A stretch of 64,000 bases of DNA from RYN-133 sp963754285 (GTDB lineage Bacteria; Actinomycetota; Actinomycetes; Mycobacteriales; Jatrophihabitantaceae). The stretch lies in NCBI GenBank assembly GCA_963754285.1, contig CAVWFN010000007.1, forward strand, positions 496,001-560,000, read 5' to 3'. Both the position numbers and the translations under genes were made by a program. The notes beneath the pieces are model-generated. The model saw nothing but the letters and a program-made list of their open reading frames with translations, made no database searches and was not told where the DNA came from. The first letter of the stretch is position 1. Each line of letters starts with the position of its first letter. Shown in pieces: positions 43,006-50,141 of this stretch.

Positions 43006-43832
43006 GAGCCGCTCCCTTCCGGAACCGGGGCGATGGACCATTCGCCGTCGTCGGGGCCCAGCTTGCCCGGCTCGGTCCAGATCTGTGTGCCACCGCCGGG
43101 CAGATAGTGGTCGGTGGAACCAGTACCCCACTGCGGTGCGGCCGGCCCGGAGTACACGGGAACCCGCTGCGACGGCGTGAACGCCACGATGCCGTGGTCG
43201 CCGTTCCATTCGTTCTTGACGGCAAGATCGCTACGCAGCTCGCCCGTCCCACCCCGCGGCGGCGTCGGCGACCAGAACGACCCGTTCGGGTAGCTGCCGT
43301 CGCCGACCCACCGGTAGTAGGTGTGGCCCGGTTCGAGATAGGACGGCGTGACGTCGCCCTGGAAGGTGCTCAGGGCGCGGTCGGGCAGGTCCGGATGCCC
43401 GCTCGTGTCGCCGACGACCCTGCTGGTCGTGCGCGGCAACGCGCCTGGCAGCGCCTCGTCCTCCAGATTGGTCGACTCGTGTTGCAGATACGGGTAATCG
43501 GACGAGCTGAGCTTGCTCGTCGAGTTCGGCAGATGGGTGGCGTTCTCGAGGTCGCCGGCCAGGTTGCCACCGGAGCCGCCTCCGGTCGCAGCGGCCGGGA
43601 CCGTGGTCGCCCCGCCGGCACCGTGGACGTGCGGTGTCTCGTCGGCGTGCTTGCCCGCCTTCTCGAGATCGGCCGCGGCGTTGCCGTCGTGCGTGGTCAG
43701 GTCGTCGGCGGCTTGCTTGAGCCGCGTACCGGTGTCTTCGAAGAAGTGCCCGACCGACTTCGCAGCGTCGATGACGGCCTGCTCGACCTTCTTGGCGGCG
43801 TCCTCGAGCGCCGTCACGATTGCGTTACTCAA
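43002..43832 (-). CDS. TNT/ART-like toxin-domain protein (CpnT-like)
   Basis: 276 residues from a TTG at 43832 supported by GGGAGGG seven bases upstream. Residues 1-60 are helical (VTALEDAAKKVEQAVIDAAK, then FFEDTGTRLKQAADDL), like the linker of CpnT-type proteins; 60-95 is a His/Gly-rich spacer. The C-terminal domain (about 100-265) shows YYRWVG (Arg174), GSFWSPTPP, Arg200, DLAVKNEWN, YSGPAAPQ and YLPGGGTQIW. The order R ... G-x-F-x-SP ... R-x-x-LA ... GGG-x-QI resembles the TNT (NAD+ glycohydrolase) and other ART-fold toxins. The activity is predicted, not certain. Confidence 0.65.
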   Translation of the reverse strand: MSNAIVTALEDAAKKVEQAVIDAAKSVGHFFEDTGTRLKQAADDLTTHDGNAAADLEKAGKHADETPHVHGAGGATTVPAAATGGGSGGNLAGDLENATHLPNSTSKLSSSDYPYLQHESTNLEDEALPGALPRTTSRVVGDTSGHPDLPDRALSTFQGDVTPSYLEPGHTYYRWVGDGSYPNGSFWSPTPPRGGTGELRSDLAVKNEWNGDHGIVAFTPSQRVPVYSGPAAPQWGTGSTDHYLPGGGTQIWTEPGKLGPDDGEWSIAPVPEGSGS

Positions 43833-44556
43833 AGCTCATCCCTCCCGCCGCTGAGGTGAATTGCTCGGCATGTCCGGCAACGCTCTGCGCGTGCCCGTCC
43901 AGCTGCTGGACGTAGCCGAGCACGGCGCTGGGCGAGATGGTCACCGAAGCGCCCGCACCGCCTCCGCCGCCGGCGGGGACGCCGAGCGCGTCGGCCACGC
44001 CCTGGTAGACGAGCCCGGACACCGCTTGGGCGACCTTGTCGATCAGCGGGCCGACAGCGGCGTCGATGATCTGGCCCTCGACGTATTGCAGCAGCTCTTG
44101 TTCGAGGAACCTGACCAGCTGCTGGCCCTCCTCCTCGATCAGCGCCGCGACCGCCTCGGACGCGCCGAGGGTCTCGATCGCAGCGGCCTGCGCGGCAAGG
44201 AATTCGGCGGCCATGACGACGAGCTGCGCGATGGCCTCGGTCTTCATGCCCACGATGACATCGGCACCGACGTCCATCGCGGTCGAGACCAGCTGGCAGC
44301 CGGTGATCAGGTCGGACATGTGCGAGTCGGACTTGGCGCCCCAGGTCGCGAGCAATTGCTCGTAACCCGCCCCCTGGTAGGCCTGGCCGAGCGACTGCAC
44401 GGTGCCCGACGCGTCCTGCTGGGTCTGCTGCAGTTGCTGACCGAATTGGGCGACGTGCTGGCCGAACTCGCGGACCTTGTCCTCGTTGACGTTGGGCCAG
44501 TCGATGCCGATGAAGCCGAGGAAGTCGGCGACCGGGCCGGGCAGCTCAATGGCCAT
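43825..44556 (-). CDS. WXG100-like protein related to CpnT N-terminal domain
   Basis: 243 residues. The opening LPGPVADFLGFIGIDWPNVNEDKVREFGQHVAQFGQQL and later YQGAGYEQLLATWGAKSDSHMSDLITGCQLVSTAMDVGADVIVGMKTEAIAQLVVMAAEF follow the N-terminal WXG100-like domain of CpnT (helices, a W-x-x-x-S turn, then a long hydrophobic helical segment). It ends with a Gly-rich linker and a final helix (VLGYVQQLDGHAQSVAGHAEQF). It overlaps the toxin gene start by eight bases. In CpnT these two parts are one protein; here they are two genes. Such proteins are type VII secretion substrates or carriers. Confidence 0.75.
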   Translation of the reverse strand: MAIELPGPVADFLGFIGIDWPNVNEDKVREFGQHVAQFGQQLQQTQQDASGTVQSLGQAYQGAGYEQLLATWGAKSDSHMSDLITGCQLVSTAMDVGADVIVGMKTEAIAQLVVMAAEFLAAQAAAIETLGASEAVAALIEEEGQQLVRFLEQELLQYVEGQIIDAAVGPLIDKVAQAVSGLVYQGVADALGVPAGGGGGAGASVTISPSAVLGYVQQLDGHAQSVAGHAEQFTSAAGGMSFE

Positions 44557-44562
44557 GGCCGG

Positions 44563-44997
44563 TCACCGCCCGCGTCCGGCGAACCCGTCGCCGTCGTCGT
44601 CGGCGTCGACCGGCTCGGCCTGGGGCGGCTCGGCCAGCTCGCGCTCCTGCCGCAGCAGGACGGCTGCGGCTGCGCTGTCGGGACCGACGATCTCGACGAC
44701 GCCCTGCCGGGCGCGCTCGAGGGCGTTGATGCGCCCGGTGTGGGCTGCGGTCAGGATGTCGCGTGCCAGCTCGTCCATGCCGCGCGCGTTGGCCGACGGG
44801 GTGAGCTGCAGTCCGGTCAGGACGCCGTTGGTGTCGACCGTGGCGGTGACCGCCCCGTCACCGGTGGTCGCCGTCGCGGTCGCGCTGAGGATGGCCGTCT
44901 TCGCGGCCTCGGTTCGTTGTCTGAGTTCTCGTGCGCGCGCGGCGAAGCGCGCCACGGCGTCCGGCCCCGAGGGCAGGACGGAATCACTTCCGGTCAT
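44563..44997 (-). CDS. YbaB/EbfC-like protein of a type VII-type locus
   Basis: 144 residues from the ATG at 44997, chosen because AGGAG lies seven bases upstream (the ATG at 45012 would sit on that site). The core VARFAARARELRQRTEAAKTAILSATATATTGDGAVTATVDTNGVLTGLQLTPSANARGMDELARDILTAAHTGRINALERARQGV has the two long helices and central sheet of YbaB/EbfC-fold proteins. In actinobacteria, small YbaB-like proteins regularly precede WXG100 genes. An acidic tail (PVDADDDGDGF) closes it. It probably acts as a chaperone or partner; this is unproven. Confidence 0.75.
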   Translation of the reverse strand: MTGSDSVLPSGPDAVARFAARARELRQRTEAAKTAILSATATATTGDGAVTATVDTNGVLTGLQLTPSANARGMDELARDILTAAHTGRINALERARQGVVEIVGPDSAAAAVLLRQERELAEPPQAEPVDADDDGDGFAGRGR

Positions 44998-45181
44998 GCC
45001 GAACTCCTGCAAAGGGTCATCGACACCGACGGTCGCGCGTCAGGCGGACCGCGGGCATCGAGCTACGTGAAAGTTGTGAAAATCGAGCTATGTAGGAATT
45101 GCCGAATGGGTCGAACTATCAGAATGTGCACTTACTCCACCTGACCTTGCCACGTTTTCCGGCCGCGCGCGACGGCAACGG
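44998..45181 (-). promoter_or_regulatory. AT-rich promoter region of the toxin locus
   Basis: 184 bases, clearly richer in A/T than its surroundings at 45060-45130. It contains a 12-base direct repeat ATCGAGCTA(C/T)GT at 45057-45068 and 45082-45093, 25 bases apart. On the minus strand TTCGAC and TACATA, 15 bases apart, could serve as a weak promoter. No other gene was found in the gap. Confidence 0.5.
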
Positions 45182-46180
45182 CTAGTCCGGGCCGCGCCGC
45201 CGCAGCCCGTACGCCGCGACTGCTGCCCCGGCGACTGCGCCGGCACCGACGAGCGCTGCGCCGACGGCGGCCGGCGACACGGGTGCGGACGTGGCGACTG
45301 CTGGCTCGGTCGCTTCCCGGATCACCGGGACCGAACCCTCGGCCAGAGCCAGCGGATTCGTCAACTCCGCCGTCCACGCCACGCAGAACAGCAGCCAGCG
45401 CGTCACGAGCTGGATCCACACCAGCACCGCGAGCAGCCCGGCGAACGGTCCAGCAGTGGCGCTGTGCGCGGACGCCGCGACCGTGTAGGTCCCGACGATC
45501 TTCAGGATCTCGAAGCCGACGGCGGCCAGGATCGCGCCGCGGATCCCGACGCGCACGTGCACCTCGGCCTCGGGCAGGCGCGTGAGGACGAAGAAGAACA
45601 TCACGGCGTCCGCAGCGAGCGCGACCGCGATACCGATGAGCCCGAGCAACGTGCCCATTCCGGGGACGTTGTCGAGCCCGAGGGACGAGAGGATCCCATG
45701 AGCGAACGCGGCCCAGGCGGCCGTGATGCCGATCGACACCAGCAGCGCCACCCCGAGCAGGACGAGGACGCCGAGGTTGTAGAGCCGCTGCTTGATCGGG
45801 TTCTGTTTGCGTGGCGGGATCTTCCAGATCGCGTCGATCGAGCTGCGCAGATTGCCGATCCAGCCGAGCCCGGTGAGCGCGACGCCCGCGATGCCGACGA
45901 TGCCGACGCCGGCGCGCGCGTCGATCGCGGACTTGATGGAGTCCTTGAGCGTCGTGCCGACCTGGCCCGGCGCGTTGGCAGTGATCTTGTCGAACAGGCT
46001 CTGCAGGGTGTCCGGGTGGCCGTGCAGGACGAAGCCGAGGATCGAGACCGCGAGCAGTAGGAGCGGGAACAGTGCAAGGAAGCTGAAATAGGTGATCGCG
46101 GCCGCGTAGAGGTTGCCGTTGGTGACGCGCAGGCGTTCCCAGGCGGCGGCAAACTGCTTGATCCACGCGCGTTGCTTCAT
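45182..46180 (-). CDS. YihY/BrkB-family membrane protein
   Basis: 332 residues with about six helices. Begins with the family's N-terminal RLRVTNGNLYAAAITYFSFLALFPLLLLAVSILGFV, then IGNLRSSIDAIWKIP, LGVALLVSIGITAAWAAFAHG and the late FAGLLAVLVWIQLVTRWLLFCVAWTAELTN. The family was once called ribonuclease BN by mistake and is now regarded as a membrane protein of unknown function. The C-terminal ~50 residues are Ala/Val/Gly-rich, possibly an extra helix ending RRRGPD. Confidence 0.88.
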   Translation of the reverse strand: MKQRAWIKQFAAAWERLRVTNGNLYAAAITYFSFLALFPLLLLAVSILGFVLHGHPDTLQSLFDKITANAPGQVGTTLKDSIKSAIDARAGVGIVGIAGVALTGLGWIGNLRSSIDAIWKIPPRKQNPIKQRLYNLGVLVLLGVALLVSIGITAAWAAFAHGILSSLGLDNVPGMGTLLGLIGIAVALAADAVMFFFVLTRLPEAEVHVRVGIRGAILAAVGFEILKIVGTYTVAASAHSATAGPFAGLLAVLVWIQLVTRWLLFCVAWTAELTNPLALAEGSVPVIREATEPAVATSAPVSPAAVGAALVGAGAVAGAAVAAYGLRRRGPD

Positions 46181-46210
46181 GCGCGAGGCGTACCCATAAA
46201 CGCGGGTCAG

Positions 46211-46741
46211 CTAGTCGTCCGCCGAACCGAGGGGGAACTCACGGCGCCACTGCCAGCGGTGATCGGCGTCGCGGGAGAACAGGACGAACCCGGTGACCTC
46301 GAAGCGGGCGATGAACCCGGCCAGGCCGTCGTAGGCGGCGTCGAGCGCTGCGTCGTCGATGTCGTGCGCGATCGTCACGTGCGGGTGGTACGGGAAGTCG
46401 AGCGCGCGCTCGAGCGGTCCGCGGCGGATCGCGGATTCCAGCTCCTCGCAGTCGCCGACCCCGCGGGCGACCTGCACGAACACGACCGGCGTCGTGGGCC
46501 GGAACGTCCCCGTCCCAGCCAGGTGCATGAGGAACGGCCGCCCCTGCAGAGCGACCTCCTCGAGGTGTTTCTCGATGTCAGGCAGGTCGCCCGGCTCGAC
46601 CGCGGTCGGTGGCAGCAGCGTGACGTGGGGGAAGACGCGGTCGGCTGCCGGGTCGCCGACGCGGTCGCGCCACGACGTCAGCACCGCCGCGTGTGGTTGC
46701 GGGATCGCGATCGCGACCCCGAGCAGCAGAGCGTCGCTCAC
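46211..46741 (-). CDS. 2'-5' RNA ligase/phosphodiesterase-like protein (2H family)
   Basis: 176 residues from a GTG that overlaps the trpS stop (GTGA); the longer frame upstream runs antisense within trpS. The two H-x-T motifs of the 2H phosphoesterase superfamily are present: FPHVTLLPP (near residue 42) and YHPHVTIAHD (near residue 125). Members act on 2',3'-cyclic or 2'-5' bonds in RNA or nucleotides; the exact substrate is unknown. Coupling to trpS recurs in actinobacteria. Confidence 0.85.
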   Translation of the reverse strand: MSDALLLGVAIAIPQPHAAVLTSWRDRVGDPAADRVFPHVTLLPPTAVEPGDLPDIEKHLEEVALQGRPFLMHLAGTGTFRPTTPVVFVQVARGVGDCEELESAIRRGPLERALDFPYHPHVTIAHDIDDAALDAAYDGLAGFIARFEVTGFVLFSRDADHRWQWRREFPLGSADD

Positions 46742-47751
46742 GGCGCCGAGCCCGGGAGGAAGCCGACCCGGCGGTACGCCTCGGCCAGCGTCGGGCCCGC
46801 GACGGCACGAGCACGCTCGGCGCCGACGGCCAGGATGCGGTCGAGTTCGGCCGGGTCGTCGAGCAGCTGCTTGGTGCGGGCCGCGAACGGCTCGGCGAAC
46901 GCGACTACGGCATCGGCGACGGCGCCCTTGAGGTGGCCGTAGCCCTGGCCTTCGAAGTCCTTGGCAACCGCCTCGGGAGTGCGATCGGTGACCGCACCGA
47001 GGATCGCGAGCAGGTTCGACACCCCCGCCTTGGCTGCCGGGTCGTACCGCACCTCGGTGTCGGTGTCGGTCACGGCACGCTTGATCTTCTTCGTCAGGGT
47101 CGCCGCCGGGTCGAGCAGGTTGAGCGTGCCGGCGTCGCCGAGTGACTTCGACATCTTCGCGGTGGGGTCCTGCAGGTCGAGCACCTTCGCCGTCCCCGCC
47201 GGAATGAACGCGTCGGGGACGGTGAACATCTGCCCGTAGCGCGAGTTGAACCGCTGTGCGAGATTGCGGGTGAGCTCGAGGTGCTGCCGCTGGTCCTCGC
47301 CGACCGGCACGCGATCGGCCTGGTAGAGCAGGATGTCGGCGGCCTGCAGCACGGGATAGGTGAACAACCCGACCGCGAAGTGCTCGGCCCCGGTGCGTGC
47401 CGACTTGTCCTTGAACTGGGTCATCCGGCTTGCCTCGCCGTAGCCGGTGAGGCATTCGAGCACCCACGACAACTGCGGGTGCTCGGGGACGTGGCTCTGC
47501 ACGAACAGCGCGCAGCGGTCGGGATCAAGACCGGCGGCCAGCAACTGTGCGGCGGCGATGCGGGTGCGGCGGGTCAGCTCGTCCGGCGGCGGCGGATCGA
47601 GGGTGATGGCGTGCAGGTCGACGACGCAGTAGAACGCGTCGTGGTCGTCCTGCAGGGCGACCCACTGCTTGATGGCGCCGAGGTAGTTGCCGAGGTGGAA
47701 CGAGTCGGCGGTCGGCTGGATGCCGGAGAGGACGCGCGGACGGTCAGCCAT
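46738..47751 (-). CDS. trpS: Tryptophanyl-tRNA synthetase
   Basis: 337 residues from the ATG at 47751, giving MADRPRVLSGIQPTADSFHLGNYLGAIKQW; a GTG at 47769 is less likely. Class I synthetase: the HIGH-equivalent is SFHLGNYLG, the KMSKS loop is TAKMSKSLGD (around residue 194), and GYGEASRMTQFKDKSAR and DILLYQADRVPVGEDQRQHLEL are typical of TrpS. It overlaps the CNNM-family gene by eight bases and the RNA-ligase-like gene by four. Confidence 0.95.
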   Translation of the reverse strand: MADRPRVLSGIQPTADSFHLGNYLGAIKQWVALQDDHDAFYCVVDLHAITLDPPPPDELTRRTRIAAAQLLAAGLDPDRCALFVQSHVPEHPQLSWVLECLTGYGEASRMTQFKDKSARTGAEHFAVGLFTYPVLQAADILLYQADRVPVGEDQRQHLELTRNLAQRFNSRYGQMFTVPDAFIPAGTAKVLDLQDPTAKMSKSLGDAGTLNLLDPAATLTKKIKRAVTDTDTEVRYDPAAKAGVSNLLAILGAVTDRTPEAVAKDFEGQGYGHLKGAVADAVVAFAEPFAARTKQLLDDPAELDRILAVGAERARAVAGPTLAEAYRRVGFLPGSAP

Positions 47752-49099
47752 GATGCTCGATTGTGGCACCCGCGTGATCCGGCGCGGGATCGGCGGTGAC
47801 CGACTCCTGCGCCGGAGTCGGCGGGGTCACACGGACACGAGCGACCCGTCGTCCGTCGATCTCGACGACGTCGAGCAGGTAGCCGTCGTGAGTCACGCGA
47901 TCGTGCAGTTGCGGCAGTCGTCCGAGCTCGGCCATCACCCAGCCACCGAGCGTCGCGTAGGGGCCGTCGGGCAGTTCGAGGCCGGACACCTCGGCGACCT
48001 CGTCCAGGTTCTCCTTGCCGTCGAGCTCGACGACGCCACCGGACAGCCGCCGCGGCTCGTCGGCGTCCGGCACGCCGCCCTCGTCACGGATGTCGCCGAT
48101 GACCTCCTCGACGAGATCCTCGAGCGTGACGATCCCGTCGGTGCCGCCGTACTCGTCGACGACGATGGCCAGGTGATGGCCCTCGCGGCGCATCTCGGAC
48201 AGCGCGTTCAACACGCGTTTCGTCCCGGGCATGACCTTGATGTCGCGCGCAATCGCCCCGACCGTGCGGTCGCGCGAGGACCGTGCGCCGCCGAGCACGA
48301 GGTCGCGGATGTGGACGTAGCCGAGCACATCGTCATAGGTGCGGCCGACGACGGGATAGCGCTCGTGCGGCGCGTCCGAGGCCAGCTTGGTCGCCTTGCT
48401 GACGGTCAGGGACGCCTCGAGGAAGACGACATCCGTGCGCGGCACCATGATCTCGCCGATCGAGCGCTCCCCCGCCGCGAACACGTCGTCGATCAGGCGG
48501 CGCTCGTCGGTCGACAGTGACTCGTGCGCCGCGACGAGGCCGCGCAGTTCGTCCTGGGTGATCGGCTCGCGGCCGGCGTCGGGATCGCCGCCGAGCAGGC
48601 GCACCAGACCGTTCGTCGAGTGCGACAGCAGCCAGATGACCGGACGGAAGAACCCGGCGACCTTGTTCAACGGCGGGCCGAACAGCTTCGCGGCGCCTTC
48701 CGTACGTTGCAGCGCGAGCCGTTTCGGGGCGAGTTCGCCGACGACGAGGGTGACGAACGTGATGATCAAGGTGACTCCGACGACGCCGGTCGCGGCGGCG
48801 ACGCCGTCGCTCCAGCCGTGGCCGACGAGGTAGTCCTTCGCCTCGCCGGAAAGCGTCACGGCGCCGAACGCGGATGACAGCAGTGCGGTGGTGGTGACGC
48901 CGATCTGGACGGCCGCGAGGAAGCGGTTGGGTTCGCTGACCAGCTTCGCGACGATCGCGCCGCGCCGTCCGGACTCGGCGAGCGCGCGTACCTGTCCCTC
49001 ACGAAGTGAGACGAGCGCGATTTCGGCGGCGACGAACAACGCCTCGACCAGGATCAGCAACAAGACGATGCCGATGTTCAGCAGCGTCTGCCCATCCAC
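47744..49099 (-). CDS. CNNM/CorC-type CBS-domain membrane protein (hemolysin family)
   Basis: 451 residues, GTG start. Order: CNNM transmembrane domain (1-190; LLLILVEALFVAAEIALVSLREGQVRAL, FVTLVVGELAPKRLAL), linker with DELRGLVAAHE, a CBS pair (EIMVPRTDVVFLEAS ... MRREGHHLAIVVDEYGGTDGIVTLEDLVEEVIGDI) and a CorC_HlyC C-terminal domain (YATLGGWVMAELGRLPQLHDRV). Related proteins are Mg2+/Co2+ transporters or regulators rather than true hemolysins. Coupled to trpS. Confidence 0.92.
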   Translation of the reverse strand: MDGQTLLNIGIVLLLILVEALFVAAEIALVSLREGQVRALAESGRRGAIVAKLVSEPNRFLAAVQIGVTTTALLSSAFGAVTLSGEAKDYLVGHGWSDGVAAATGVVGVTLIITFVTLVVGELAPKRLALQRTEGAAKLFGPPLNKVAGFFRPVIWLLSHSTNGLVRLLGGDPDAGREPITQDELRGLVAAHESLSTDERRLIDDVFAAGERSIGEIMVPRTDVVFLEASLTVSKATKLASDAPHERYPVVGRTYDDVLGYVHIRDLVLGGARSSRDRTVGAIARDIKVMPGTKRVLNALSEMRREGHHLAIVVDEYGGTDGIVTLEDLVEEVIGDIRDEGGVPDADEPRRLSGGVVELDGKENLDEVAEVSGLELPDGPYATLGGWVMAELGRLPQLHDRVTHDGYLLDVVEIDGRRVARVRVTPPTPAQESVTADPAPDHAGATIEHHG

Positions 49100-49129
49100 A
49101 TACTCAGTGTAGGGACAGCCTCACCCGCG

Positions 49130-49975
49130 TCAGGCCGTCGCGACCCGGTGGCGAGGGGCGGTTCGGCCGCCCACAACGGTGAGCGGAAGGCGACTGACGG
49201 CGGCGCTGCCGCGCAGCAGCAGGCGTGCGACGTGTTTGGGGTCGTCGAACATCGGGACGTGGCCGGCGCCGCGGATGACGATGTGGTCGGCGTTCGGCAG
49301 CACCGCGCGGGCGACCTCGGCCTGCCACGGCGGCAGCACCAGGTCTCGGCCGGCCCAGGCGATCGTGACCGGGATGTTGCGGGCGATGTCGCCGGTGAAC
49401 GGCGTCGCCGCATCGAGCAGCAGTGGCAGCGCGGGCATCGCTCGGCGGAACCCGCGGATGTCGCCGAGCGTGGCATCGCACGAGACGCGGCCCGGGTGCG
49501 ACATCAGCGCGCCGTAGACGACGCGACGTCCCGCGCGGCTGAACGCGAGGCGGTCGGAGCGGGCTCCGAGCCGCCCGACGACTGCCGCGGCCGAGGTGAA
49601 GATGCGGCGGGTGTGCGCGAAGGACTTTTCGGTGCGCCAGAAACCGGCGGGCGAGAGCGCGGTGACGCTGCGGGCGTGCCCGTTGACCGCTGCTTCGAGC
49701 GCGATCCGGCCGCCGAGGGAGTTACCGGCGACGTGCGGACGGTCGAGACCCTCGGCATCGAGGAATTCCTTGAACATGTCGCGCAGCACGTCGGGCACGG
49801 GACGGCCGTCGGGCACCAGGTCCGGCGACTGCCCGTGGCCGGGCAGATCGACCAGAATCACCTCGCGGTGCACCGCGAGATCGTCCAGAACGGGATACCA
49901 GGCCTGGCGCCGATGTGTCAGGCCGTGGATGAGAACGAGTGGCTCGCCGGAACCGTGTCGTTCGCAGGCGAGCAT
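49130..49975 (-). CDS. Alpha/beta-hydrolase
   Basis: 281 residues from the ATG at 49975, chosen for a GGAG five bases upstream and the usual N-terminus MLACERHGSGEPLVLIHGLTH; an in-frame GTG at 50014 or TTG at 50017 would add 13-14 residues. Catalytic elements: oxyanion loop HGLTHRR, nucleophile GNSLGG (Ser near residue 83), acid in WAGRDLVLP, and His in GAGHVPMFDDP. The short ~40-residue tail is Arg-rich. The substrate is unknown. It follows 30 bases upstream of the CNNM gene start on the same strand. Confidence 0.85.
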   Translation of the reverse strand: MLACERHGSGEPLVLIHGLTHRRQAWYPVLDDLAVHREVILVDLPGHGQSPDLVPDGRPVPDVLRDMFKEFLDAEGLDRPHVAGNSLGGRIALEAAVNGHARSVTALSPAGFWRTEKSFAHTRRIFTSAAAVVGRLGARSDRLAFSRAGRRVVYGALMSHPGRVSCDATLGDIRGFRRAMPALPLLLDAATPFTGDIARNIPVTIAWAGRDLVLPPWQAEVARAVLPNADHIVIRGAGHVPMFDDPKHVARLLLRGSAAVSRLPLTVVGGRTAPRHRVATA

Positions 49976-50141
49976 CCAGTCTCCGTCCGTCGCATTCAGG
50001 CACGTTGCGTTCACCAAGCTGTGAGTTGGTGATAACCCGGACGATACATACCCGTAACGCCGTGTCCTAGTGACTCAGCTCACGTCGCGCGTCGCGCCGT
50101 CGGTCCGCAGTACCTGAGAAAGCCGTCAGGAGAAGGTTCTA
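49976..50141. promoter_or_regulatory. Divergent promoter region with inverted repeat
   Basis: A seven-base inverted repeat, TCACCAA (50011-50017) and TTGGTGA (50026-50032), eight bases apart, precedes an AT-richer segment (GATAACCCGGACGATACATAC). It lies between the hydrolase and DUF885 genes. It may be an operator for a GntR/TetR-sized dimer. Confidence 0.45.
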
